Origin: Marchantia polymorpha subsp. ruderalis
Taxonomy: Eukaryota > Streptophyta > Marchantiopsida > Marchantiales > Marchantiaceae
Assembly (NCBI GenBank): GCA_037833965.1
Contig: AP031356.1
Coordinates: 25,442,501 to 25,506,500 of the forward strand
Length of the DNA stretch: 64,000 nucleotides
Reading direction: 5' to 3'
Part shown: in pieces, positions 49,801 through 60,789 of the stretch
Layout of the letters: every line of letters starts with the position of its first letter
Numbering within the stretch: position 1 is the first letter of the stretch
The notes under the pieces: generated by a model
The model's input: the letters and a program-made list of their open reading frames with translations, nothing else
Databases searched by the model: none
What the model was told of the DNA's origin: nothing
Made by a program: the position numbers and the translations under genes

Positions 49801-51889
49801 AATATATAAGCTAGATTAAATATATTGTGAATCTTGATTAGCTTAATCATTTTATTAAAAAATATATGTCTGATAAAGTTATATCTAATGTCCATGTGTT
49901 GCATTTTGTCGTATACCATTTGATTTTTGACAAGATGTAAAGCATTTTAGTATCATAATGAAAATGTAATACCTCTTGCTTTAATTTCATATTAGCTATA
50001 AAATTATTCAATCATGTAGTTTTCTTTGCTGTTTATACTTCCGCTAAATATTTGATTTCAGTTGTGAACCGATCTACGCATTATAGTATAATAAATCTTC
50101 AACTAATGCATCCATCACAAAGTGTAAACATTTATAAAGTTGTAGATTTTTTTTAATTTAAATTTGATATCAACAAAGCATAGTAAAGATTTGACATTTT
50201 CTAATAAACGATCAAACAATAAACTAATAAACTTAGTATCTTTAAGTTATGAAAGAAACTATTTCATTGTTTCCTGATGTACCTTCCCTTGACATGTACT
50301 TGATAATCTTGTCTATTGCTAGAGCAATATCAAGCTTTGTGCACATCATCAAATACATGAAGCTGTTCACATTACTATCACAAAAAATGGATTTTTTTTT
50401 CAATAACATTGGTTGAAAATTGAATTATGGAAAGTTTTAAATGTGTTGCTAAACAAGTCCATACTCTTTTAGAGTCTGCCATATTATACATGCCAAGCTC
50501 ATGTTGAACATTCTTGCATTTATTCAATCATAGCATGTTGTTTCTCCAAATACTTATGAATATTCATACTTAATATCCTCTTTGATTTATCAAAATATTT
50601 TATCTTAAAATGCAAACTTCATCTACTTCTTGCATTTGTCAACCTCGGGTTGATTCATCGCCTAATCTAATCCATAATCATTGTAAAGATTATAGCAAAT
50701 GTTCATATTAATCAAATTGTAAGATATTTTGCTACAAGTAAAAATAATTTCTTACAATCCACACTTTTTTTTGTGTGAAACCTCTAACCATCAGTCTTTC
50801 TATAGAAATTTTTGTCTTGTTATCTACTAATTTTTACTTTAGTTTATATATCCATTTGCAATCAATTGAAGCCAGATTTTTACTAATCTTCAAGTCTTAT
50901 TATCTATTAGCAACTGTATGTAATGATCCATAGCAATAATTATATTCAATTTCATTGATCAAATCGTGAGCTTTTTTGGATAACAAGAATATAGTTTTTT
51001 TTCAAGATCAACAAAATGACATCACCATACTCAAAATGTCACAATATTCAAGATTGAAAAAAATGAATCTATAATTCATACCTTGCAGATGTTGTACTAT
51101 ATGAAATTTATGATCTTCTAGTAGAAAATTTTAGTAGACATCTGATGGAGATATTTGAGGTATACCAACGATAATTTGTCCTCTAATTCATGCGCTTTAG
51201 AACTTTGCTTTACCTGTACTCAAGATTCTTTTTGTGTCACATCATTAATCAATGAAGATAAATCTTCCTTCAACAACTTACATGAGTGAAAATCTTTCCT
51301 CATTTGTTTGTGTAAACTAAAATTTTTTCACTTCTTTCAATGAGTTTCAAATAACTTATCATGCTATTAGTAGTTATAACTTAAAACATTTTCATATCAC
51401 TAGCATATACAAGAAAATGACATTTCTTGGATGTATGATTTCAACTTGGAATTTTTCTTAAGTATGAAAAAATAAACCGACAACTAAAAAACCTCAAATG
51501 ATTATAATCAATCATCAATTTATGCTTCATATCAAGTGATGTCAAAAATATCATTGCACGTGAAGGCTAAAGTCTTATCAAATATGCTTTGATATCAACG
51601 TTCAACCCAAATTTTTTTTGGTAAATCAGATTTACTCAAAATGCTATGTATTATATTCAACATTGTTTGAGACTGTAATAAACAATGTTTTGATATGAAA
51701 TATAAATCGTGATGAGATGATAAGTAATTTACTTCTCTTTGCATCGTTAAGATTTACATTTGAATCTCAACTTGGATTTTTCTATTCAAAAAATTTTAAA
51801 CATCTCAAACTTGTGTATGAGAAAATAAAACCATACAGAACTTAAATGAAAATCTATAAAAGATACATAATGCTATATAACTAGTAATT

Positions 51890-52690
51890 GTATGTATGTT
51901 TATAATAGGATTAGCCTAGATGTTGACAAAGATAAGCTAAGTCATGACTAAATTTAGTTATCTCTAATTAATTATAGCTATGAGTTCTATACTTGCCTGA
52001 TCAATTAAGATACTTGTAAAATTTTAAAATTTTTATAAAAGTGAATATTTGTGATTTTATTTTTCTTTATTATTCTAGATTCAAAAGAGATAATACTTTG
52101 ATTACATGTTAGTCTTGATTGATTTGATCAACTAATAGAATTTTCAAAGATTAACAAAAATGTTAAAATTAGAAAGATTAAGTGTAAAGTTGACTTAATG
52201 ACAAGTGAAATTTTTTGAAGTTTCTAGGTCTCAAATGATATGTTGACAAATCAACCTATGAACAAAAGAACTTTTAAAAGGTTTAGGTGATTAATGACAT
52301 GTTGTCATGGAATGAAAATTAGTCAAATGTAACAAAATTTATCTTAGTTAAAGTAAGTTAGATGATGATTAACATCTCTTATTATTATCTTTTTTCAAAT
52401 AGTTGAAATATAGAGATAAAGAATAAAACCTCAAGCAAGTTTGAAAAGTTTATTGTGTGAAATTTTGTTTCATCAATAGAAGTTTGTGTTTACCAATCAT
52501 CTTGGAGTATCAATGAATGTTGGATTTCAATGATGAGTAAAGAGATTTTTAGAGAGAGTGTTTGAGACACGGACATTTAAATGAATTTTATCTTCTATAA
52601 TTATGATGAGCTAACAACAAGCCATTTGAGCTAAATCTAAGTGAGATTCAACTGGGAAATTACATTACAACTTTTCAAAATGTGAGGTTT
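51890..52690 (-). repeat. LTR-like repeat, copy A
   Basis: In reverse complement this matches copies B to D over several hundred bases. Shared markers are AGCTCATCATAATTAT near the 5' end, TTTCAAACTTGCTTGAG (52431-52448) in the middle, and a 3' part rich in TTAGTCATAACTA-like motifs. It lies inside the integrase of the minus-strand copia element and probably represents a solo LTR. Confidence 0.65.
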
Positions 52691-52764
52691 TTGAAAATGA
52701 TACCTAGACATTAATATTTATATAAGAAGTTATTATTGCCAGACATGTATATATCACTTATAAG

Positions 52765-53168
52765 CAGACATGGTTATATTAGTCGGTCGCCTTAATCACC
52801 TAAATTAGCTTAAATTAGTCGCATCAAGAAAGTTAATTTAGGTGCTAAAATTTACATTGAGTGGACTGGAAGGCGAGGGGTTCGGAGGAAGAGGAAAAGA
52901 GATTCACCATAACACAAGGCTTAAAATGGGGCTCGGAGGCTCGTGGATGAGAAAAAATTTGATTCAAATTAAATTCGGATTACAACTTGGTGAACTGTGA
53001 AACTAACGTGATAACAAGCTGGTTTAGAGTTGAATGGCTAAATTCTCGCATGCTCCAATTTTGAACCAATCATAAACTAGATTCTATGCTTAAATCAGGT
53101 CTAGAAGGAGCACCACTTTAGGAAATTTAGGCGCCTTGATATACGATCGCCTTAACTAACCATGGCTG
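52765..53168. mobile_element. Non-autonomous hAT-like DNA transposon, ~404 bp
   Basis: The ends CAGACATGGTTAT and, inverted, CAGCCATGGTTAG form a 13-bp terminal inverted repeat with two mismatches. Sub-terminal GTCGCC and GGCGCC motifs follow. Flanking 8-mers CTTATAAG and CTCATGTG match at five of eight positions and could be a decayed 8-bp target duplication, the size made by hAT transposases. There is no open frame. The interior is more GC-rich than its surroundings. Assignment to hAT is inferred from end bases and duplication length. Confidence 0.6.
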
Positions 53169-54435
53169 CTCATGTGTTATAGCCTAGAATACATAACACA
53201 TTTCAACTTAAGATTCAATAAGTTTGATTCAACATAGATAGTAATGTACTTTGGTAGATAAATATTGTTATGCTTATGAACTCTTAATGTAATCGTTTGA
53301 TATATTCTAATCTCGAGCATTTCATATCTAAAATTTCACTTAAGGCCTTGTATAACTAACTTTTCATAAAGATTAAATTATTTCCATATTGAGAATAATT
53401 CTTATTTGAGTCAATGTTCATTATACTGCATTAAAAAAATTATTATTGATATATATAAAATCTCTAATCTTATAAGGTTGATCAAATCGAATAAAAAATG
53501 CATTGTTTGATATTGAATAAGTATAAAAAAGTACTCTAATGTAAGAAATGTAATAAGAATCAGCATTATCTACAATCTATATATCACAAACATCCCTTTA
53601 TAAATTTCACTGAGCAAATCTATGACAACATAGTACATGGTCCAACAAATCATACTCTAAACCTTCACTTTGCTCTTGACTTGTGTTTCTCAAAGAAGAT
53701 AATTTTCATGTCATATTTGACTAGATCATATTTTATTTCTCCATACTTAGTGCTCACTATTTCATTTTGTCAAACATTCAAATATGTATCTTCTATTGTT
53801 TGAGTGAATTTTTTTTTCTCATTTACTTTTTTATAGACTATCATTTGCCACATTTTGCTTGTTTCTTCTTTGCCATTACAAGCATCCAACTTTGACAACA
53901 ACTTCAATTACTCCATTCTTGAAAAAAATTTGATGGCTGCAACTGAGTTGATTGGTGGTTAATTTTCTGTCAACTTGTATCACTTTGATTCTCATTTCGC
54001 CATCAATGCAAGTGATGTCACTGCTCTTGATTACACCATTTTTTTAACAATTTGCCAGATTCAAAATTATCTACCTTCAAAACATCTGTTTTGAAGTTAG
54101 AAAAAACCATCAAAACTTTCTCTCAAATTGCAGTATTGGAGATTTGAGCATGAAGTGTAGTTGTTAGATCATTATTTGCAAAAAGTCAGAAACCTTGACA
54201 CATTGATTTAATATAAGTTTGACACAATTAGATAACTTCAAACAAGAATTTGTCAAAAAATGATACATTGTAAATATTAGCTCCACGTGTCTGTTTCAAC
54301 GGTATACATTTGTTGGCAAAATAGAGGAGGACTGGATTGCTAATGATCTTAGGAGAGAAAATTGCAAATTTTGACAAATGACAATGTGATGAAAAATCAC
54401 AAGCACAAGACACAATTAGGGCAAAATATAAGAGC

Positions 54436-54830
54436 AGAATCTGTGACCTCTAAGTTAAATCTCACTCAAATTTATCTCAAATGACTTTTTGGTAGCTCAT
54501 CATGATTCCAAAAGACTAGAAATTTTTTAACTTGTCCGTGTTCTAACACACTCTTACATAAACTCTACAATCATCACTCAATTACAAACACTCATTGATA
54601 ATTCAAAAGAAAAATGTAATTCAAACTTATACCAATGAAAAAAGTACTCACACAATGAATATTCCAAACTTGTTTGAGAATTTTTCCTCTAGCTCTTTAT
54701 CTATATTACCTAGAAAATTATCATAGTAATATATGGTAATAAATTCTAAATTACTTGTTCTAAGATAAATTTTGATAGATTTGACTAGTATTATTGACAT
54801 GTATTAGATTCTATAGAGCATGATCAATAA
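54436..54830 (+). repeat. LTR-like repeat, copy B (3' truncated)
   Basis: Plus-strand copy of the family of A, C and D, with AGCTCATCATGATTCC and TTCCAAACTTGTTTGAG (near 54660-54680). It lacks the distal TTAGTCATAACTA-rich part. Confidence 0.6.
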
Positions 54831-55390
54831 ATCTTGCAACAATCCACAAATATCTCCTTTCCATCTTGATCTTTGTCTTTCACTTGTCTCCCTTCTATTT
54901 CTTGACGTCTATAGCGATCCACCAACATGTAGGCATGTAGGTAGATGGATGTTCAAGCAAATGCATAAACTAACATTTTTTAATTGCTTCTATGTGATCA
55001 TTATCCTTGGCAAATCGCTAATCAACGACTCTTTGTTTGTTTGTGAGCATCCGCTTGTTTGCTACACTATCGACATCAAATCTGAATTGAGTAATCATAA
55101 ATTTGTATGATTTTCCAACGCGCAGTGTGAAATTTTCTGATTATCTAATAATCTTTATTTATTAAAGTACTTAATTCAAGGAGACAAAGAAATTGAAGTC
55201 AAACTTAATGAATCTTGAAATGAGATATATTATGTATGAGCTATGATACATAAGTAATAGATACATGTTTGGCAGTAGTAACTTTTTATTAAGAATAAAT
55301 AAAATGATTTGGAGTTTCATGAATATTGTGTTGTGAACAAGCATCAAAGTCAAATATTTTGTGTTAGAATTCATAGCTTAAAGTTCAAAT
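54830..55390. other. Spacer between LTR-like copies B and C
   Basis: A 96-codon frame at 54820-55110 (+) overlaps the end of copy B and has no family signature. Probably transposon-derived. Confidence 0.35.
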
Positions 55391-55394
55391 GAGC

Positions 55395-56200
55395 TATTTG
55401 AATATTTTCATACTGATGTGTGAGTACACTTTCTAAAAATCTCACACTTTGAAAAGTTGTTTTATGATTTATTGATTGATTCTTATTATCTCATATGGCT
55501 TTTTGTTAGCTCATCATAATTATAAAATGCAAGTATTCATATACATGTTTCAAATATTTTTTCATATGAGCTATTCACTCATTACTCATGTCCAACATTT
55601 ATTGACACTTCAAGATGATTGATAAGCTCAAATTTGTATTGATGAAACAAATTTTCACACAATGAAATTTTCAAACTTGCTTGAATGTTTATTCTCTATC
55701 TCTATATTTCTACTATTGGTAAAATTATCATAACAATACATTTTAATCATCATCTAACTTACTCATAATTAGATAAATTTTGATAGGTTCGACTAATTTT
55801 CATTATTTGACAATCATTAGTCAGTTAAATTTTCTAAAAGTTTATTTGTTCATAGGTTGCGGTGGCAGTATGTTATTAAAAATTTGAAAATTTTTTGAAC
55901 TTTCACTTGCCATTAAATCAATTTTAGACTTAATCTAAGTAATGAAATTTCTTGATTGAACTAATTAAACTAACATGCATTTAAATGGTTCTCTCCTTAA
56001 TATGTAGAATTTCAAAGAAAGCAAAATATTAGTATTTACTCCTCATAGCTTCTAGAATTATAGTATTAATTCATTAATTATTAATTAATTATAGAATAAA
56101 TTATTCCGTGAAATATATACTTTATAGTTAGATTTAGTCATAATTAACTAAATTCAGTCATAACTTAGTTAAACATGGTTAATTCTTTGATAAATTTTAC
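55395..56200 (+). repeat. LTR-like repeat, copy C
   Basis: Full-length relative of copies A and D in plus orientation. Shared markers are AGCTCATCATAATTAT near 55508, TTTCAAACTTGCTTGAA near 55669-55686, and the distal ATTTAGTCATAATTAAC / TCAGTCATAACTTAG motifs. Confidence 0.65.
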
Positions 56201-56520
56201 TATAATTATCAAATTCAAATACTAGTCTTACATCAACCGTAATGAGCATTCATCATTGATAAAAATTAGATTATCTAGTTATCCGCAAGCTAAATGACGG
56301 TCAATTTCATCTTTCAAATAGATGGCAATATCCGATACGATGACAACAATTGTTTGAAAGATGATATTTTCATCACTCTATGTTTAGATTTTGCAAACAT
56401 AGACTTGATCTACTCTTTGAGACAATTGATATGAACTAAAATTTGTCAAATTTCATCAAGAGATTGTGAAGTTATGACCCTTTGAAGTTTGGGTTAAATT
56501 CAATTATGGTGGTTGCTTGG

Positions 56521-57365
56521 TGAACTGCAACCTCCGGGCTAACTCTCACTCAGGTTTAACTCTGATGGCTTTGCGGTAGTGCATCATGGTTCTAGAAGAC
56601 TAGGATTCATCTTCACACTCATGTCCCAAACACCTTCTCTCACAAACTCTCCATGTATCACTCCAACTCACATACAAACTCTCATCACATCACTCTCTTC
56701 ACATAAACGCAAACACACGTCGATACTCCAAGATACTCAAAAACTTCACTCCTTCATTCCTGAAACAAGTCCTCACACATGAGTCTCCAAACTTGCTTGA
56801 GAGATGCTACTCTACCTTTCTATTTATACTACTTGAGAAGTTACCATAGTAACATGTGGTAATTTCTTCTAATTTACTTTTACCTAGGTAAGTTTGAATA
56901 ATACTCTCTATGTGGCAACATGCCATTGGCCTAGCTAAACCTTCTAGAAGTTTCCGAAATCCAAGGTTGAGGTGGCGACATGCCATTGGAAGCTTTTAAG
57001 TTAACACCAGACTTAGTCTAGCCAATCATCTTTCATACATTTTAGTCTAACCAATCAAATCCAAGCTTTTAGTCAAATATATAATCCGTTGGAATCTAGA
57101 ACTTTTGTATAAAATGTAATAGAAGTGTTCACCCCTTGTAAAAGACAAAATAGAAGTGCTCACTCCATTCTTCTAGGACTTCACTAATCATTCTGCCAAC
57201 TATAGACATTGTATCTAAACTTAGTTATGACTAGATAAACTTAGTTATAACTAACTAGTTTAGTCATAACTAGCTAGACTTAGCTATCCCTTGGCTATTC
57301 ATCCTTAATCACTTGACCACTTCTTAGACTTAGTACATATGTGCAACATCCGGTCTTATACAACA
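56521..57365 (+). repeat. LTR-like repeat, copy D
   Basis: The least AT-rich member and so perhaps the youngest. Markers are TGCATCATGGTTCTAG near 56578, CTCCAAACTTGCTTGAGA (56784-56801), a near-duplicate GGCAACATGCCATTGG / GGCGACATGCCATTGG, and a series of TTAGTTATGACTA-type motifs near 57220-57290. A leader-like stretch and then a gag pseudogene follow in the same orientation, so it could be a 5' LTR; this is unproven. Confidence 0.65.
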
Positions 57366-58083
57366 GAGATATAAATTTGGAGCGATGAATTACAAAAATT
57401 AGTATTTGAGTAACATTTGAACGGGAGTCAAGCAATCCGTGCAGGGCTCCAGATTACTTGGGTGAGGAAGGCCAAAGAAAGGATTGTGTATGGTCCACAT
57501 CGTAAAACGTTACTTGTGAAGAATCTTGGCAAAAAGAAATCAAACGGAGAGTGTGTTTTTTTGGCAATTTGGATAGATTATATGTAGTAAACTACGTACA
57601 TTTCAGCTCAAATTTTTTTGGCTAGTTTTCAAGCATGTTCAACATGAGGTAAAGGAGATGGTTTTGGAAACACACTTTGTTTAAATTTTTGGTACTAAAG
57701 ATTACTTGAGGTATACATCTTTAAGTTTGTGACTCCCTTAACTCTAGGGTTTATAACTTTTTACTTGAGAAAGATTTTGACAAACCGATTTCACATTTCA
57801 GTGAACTACATTGTGTGATACGCATAAACTGTTTCAGATTTTAATTTTGAGAATTTTAATTGTTTGACAATTCTTGAGTCCAAGTGATGAGAACTGTTAA
57901 CACAATGAGCGCTTTCTGGGCATGAGTAGCTTGGAGCGAGGAGCAGAACTTGTTTCAGTTATCGCAAAAAATGTTTAACTCTTGCATTTGGACGATGAAA
58001 ATGAGTATTCAAGTTTTATTTCCAAAGATCATGTTTAAGTCATTATGTAACGAACTCAAATTGAAAATCGATACATCAAGCCT

Positions 58084-58857
58084 ATGGCGTTATCTAAGGT
58101 GGGTGAATCAAGGTTTGAAATTTAACGTTTTGATGATCGTATAGACTATCTTTTATGGGAACGGAAAGTAAAAAATTTGATCAAGTCAATGGACTTGGAG
58201 AAGGTTCTTAAATCAAAATTCCTGAATGTTGATGACAAGGATTGAAACGAGATTCAAGATCAAGCTGTGAGTATTATGAATCTTTATTGGAAACCAAATG
58301 TATTGAAACAAGTCAAGTAATTGAAGACTGTGATAGCTATATTTCAAGTGCTTTAAACAAAGTATCACATGAAGGAGTTGTCAAATCAATTTTTAACATC
58401 GTTAAAACTAATGAACTTCAAAATGGTCAAAGATCACATTGATGTTTTCAATGATTTATTGGTAGATCTTTTGAACTTGAGTGAGGATTTGAGTGATGAG
58501 AAAAGATAATTACAACTTTTGAGCTTCTTGCGAGCCTCATATCACACTCTATTTTCTGTGTTACTTCATCGAGACAAAGAAAGCATTACTTATAACAAGG
58601 TAGTGACAACTTTGTTGATGGACGGTATTCAACAAAAGTTGGTTTTTTCTTCAACAAATTCTTCTTCTTCTACTGCTTTCTATAACACTTGTGGAAAAGT
58701 AAAGAGACAATCTACAAGCGTGAGCAAGTTGCAAAATTGGTCCAAGTCAAGGAAAGTCAACAAGATGGAGATGCAATGTTGGAAGTTAGACCAAATGAAA
58801 AAGAATTGCTATAGTAAGCCGCAAAAAAGAGAGAGGGTTTTGAACCGCTACGGCTGA
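58084..58857 (+). pseudogene. Ty1/copia gag pseudogene
   Basis: One continuous reading frame without frameshift but with in-frame stops at 58123, 58243, 58318, 58354 and 58507. It reads YLLWERKVKNLIKSM, LNVDDKD, FLTSLKLMNFKM, DHIDVFNDLLVDLLNL, SYHTLFSVLLHRDKESITY, then a basic Ser-rich part and a damaged zinc knuckle (CWKLDQMKKNC; the expected CX2CX4HX4C is lost). This is the UBN2/copia-type nucleocapsid precursor. Four stops are TAA where CAA would fit and one is TGA at a conserved Trp site. No pol follows. Confidence 0.88.
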
Positions 58858-58859
58858 AA

Positions 58860-59340
58860 TCTAGTTAACTCTCGACTATAGAGAAAAACATGATTTAGCT
58901 TTAACTTTTAAAACTTCTTGCAATAAAAATACAGATTACATAGATATACATGTAGATTGCATTAGTTATCTCTCCAAGATTTGAATCAAAGGGAAATTTG
59001 TTAGTATAAGTGTATCTTGAATTATCTTCATTTAGCATAAATCATGATTAGTGAAGTTAATTGTGATAAGATTAGTTAAGATGTACACCTTATCTCCTCC
59101 TGTATAGAAAAGAGAATTAGCTATTCATTTTATACAGTTTAGAGTTGCAATTTGAGAATGAGCATGGATGAGAGTTCAGTTACGGAGACTGTGTATATAT
59201 TTGTGCTTTAGGTTAGTTTCTACTCTTGCCTGTGGATGTAGTTTTGGTACTTGTATCATGTTATCTTGGTGTTGTGATTGCCATGCGTGCTGATCGATCT
59301 TGTTTGTTGGACTTTACATTAAAATTATAATATAATATAT
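58860..59340 (+). repeat. Possible 3' LTR or terminal region of the gag-bearing element
   Basis: A purine-rich AAAGGGAAATT at about 58988 is followed by TGTTAGTATAAG, the typical layout of a polypurine tract and LTR start. The following ~330 bases look like an LTR but do not match copies A to D. No second copy was found in the window. Confidence 0.3.
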
Positions 59341-59883
59341 TTATTTATTTATCAAAAATTCATTTTTAATATTTTTTCCAATTTTAATCATATATTTTAT
59401 GTTATTTTAATTATTTAGATTTATGAGTAACTTTTTATGAAGTTAATTTATAAATGAAAAAAAAGATTTGTTTGTAATATATCAAGATTAGAATTTTGAT
59501 AACTTGTATTTTCGCACAATACTACATCACTCATGAACAATCAAAATTTTTTAAGCTTCATTACCATCTTTCATCATTACTAGCAATGAATATAATTGCA
59601 ATAAATTACTTTTGATAAATCAAACATTCCATTAGAGTCTATCAAAAAAATTAAAATAACCACAAAACACGTTAAAGCATAAGAAATCATCAAATTTATA
59701 TCTTGATCATGAAAAAACTTGTGTAACAGCATACTAACAATTACATTTTTTTATTAGGGACAAATTTTATATAAATTTCAAGTAGTGGAAGTAAATAAAA
59801 GTAGTAAAAGGAAAACTTCCTCCAAACCCTTCAAAGGTAAGGAACTCAAAATAAATAAATATAGATAGAGAGATATAGATAAG

Positions 59884-60156
59884 CTATGAGATGGATATTT
59901 CGCACTTGAAAGAATATGATTTATTTGTTTTAGGCCAAATTAATCTCCGGTATATTTGTTCTTGCTTATCTGCTTCCACATAGATAACACATGTTTGTTC
60001 ACTAAAACAAACAGGATAGTCGTCGCGCAACGGTTTTGATACCACGAATTTACCGTGCTGATCGTCCTCAAAGTACAGCTTGTTGCAATAAACTGGGGTA
60101 CCTTTGAGAGTATTTCGATGACTGATCTGATTAAGAGGACTGTAGTGTATGGTCAT
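59884..60156 (-). CDS. Orphan open frame, 90 codons
   Basis: From ATG at 60156 to TAG, the frame reads MTIHYSPLNQIS, then TPVYCNKLYFEDDQHGKF, PVCFSEQTCVIYVEADKQ and IYRRLIWPKTNKS. Amino acid use looks protein-like, and the frame is open for 15 further codons upstream. I know no family. No splice partner was found. It could be a small gene, one exon of a larger gene, or chance. Confidence 0.25.
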   Translation of the reverse strand: MTIHYSPLNQISHRNTLKGTPVYCNKLYFEDDQHGKFVVSKPLRDDYPVCFSEQTCVIYVEADKQEQIYRRLIWPKTNKSYSFKCEISIS

Positions 60157-60789
60157 TGCAATATCCTCATTTTGTAGATATGAGTGGAAAAATACACACA
60201 CGTTTTTCCTTGATTATTTTGGGAAGGTAATATTGTTACTTTTGTGTTTACTAATGTTCAATATCATTTACTCACTTTATTCTGATGCTGTAAAAATATA
60301 ATTAAATTGAATTCATATAAATTGCATTTGCTTCTGTATAATTTCAAAGCTTTTGATCTTTATATCCTTCAGAAAAAATTCAGATTCATGTATGCGAGTG
60401 TGTTTATGGAGTTTCGTAGGGATTTGTCAGATGAGTGTTCCCAACCATCCGATTGGTCCAAGTGATGCTCTGTCAAATTTCTCAGCTAGTGTTGAGTCTG
60501 AACATACCGCTACGTTACTGTCATAGTCTCAAACGCCCTGTGAATTGCCAGAAGACATTCTTGGTCATTGCACTGTTGTCTCTGCCATCCACTCATACAT
60601 AGAAAGCTGCACCTGATTGGGCTCATTTCGTTAGTTCCTGGTTCATCATGAATTTGCTGATAATGTTGCAAGTCAATCTTCTGACGGTCACTTCGAAGCA
60701 AATTGGAAGACATTTCACGACATAAACACAGAGAACAGAGCATACTGGGTTCAATAGCATTTGCCTGTCAAACCCTGCACACAGAACAC

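Larger units (their letters stand above)
49800..53720 (-). mobile_element. Decayed Ty1/copia pol on the minus strand, interrupted by later insertions
   Basis: Reading the minus strand from right to left gives the copia order. Near 53.70 kb FEKHKSRAK (the linker before the integrase core); near 51.62 kb LPKKIWVE of the integrase C-part; near 50.86 kb CKWIYKLK and 50.78 kb RGFTQK (RVT_2 start); 50.40-50.27 kb SFMYLMMCTKLDIALA (RT end); 50.06-49.83 kb KYLAEV, NNFIANMKLKQEVLHFHYD (RNase H). Many stops and frameshifts make it non-functional. The integrase is split by an LTR-like repeat (51.89-52.69 kb) and a hAT-like element (52.77-53.17 kb), so it is older than both. Confidence 0.8.
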
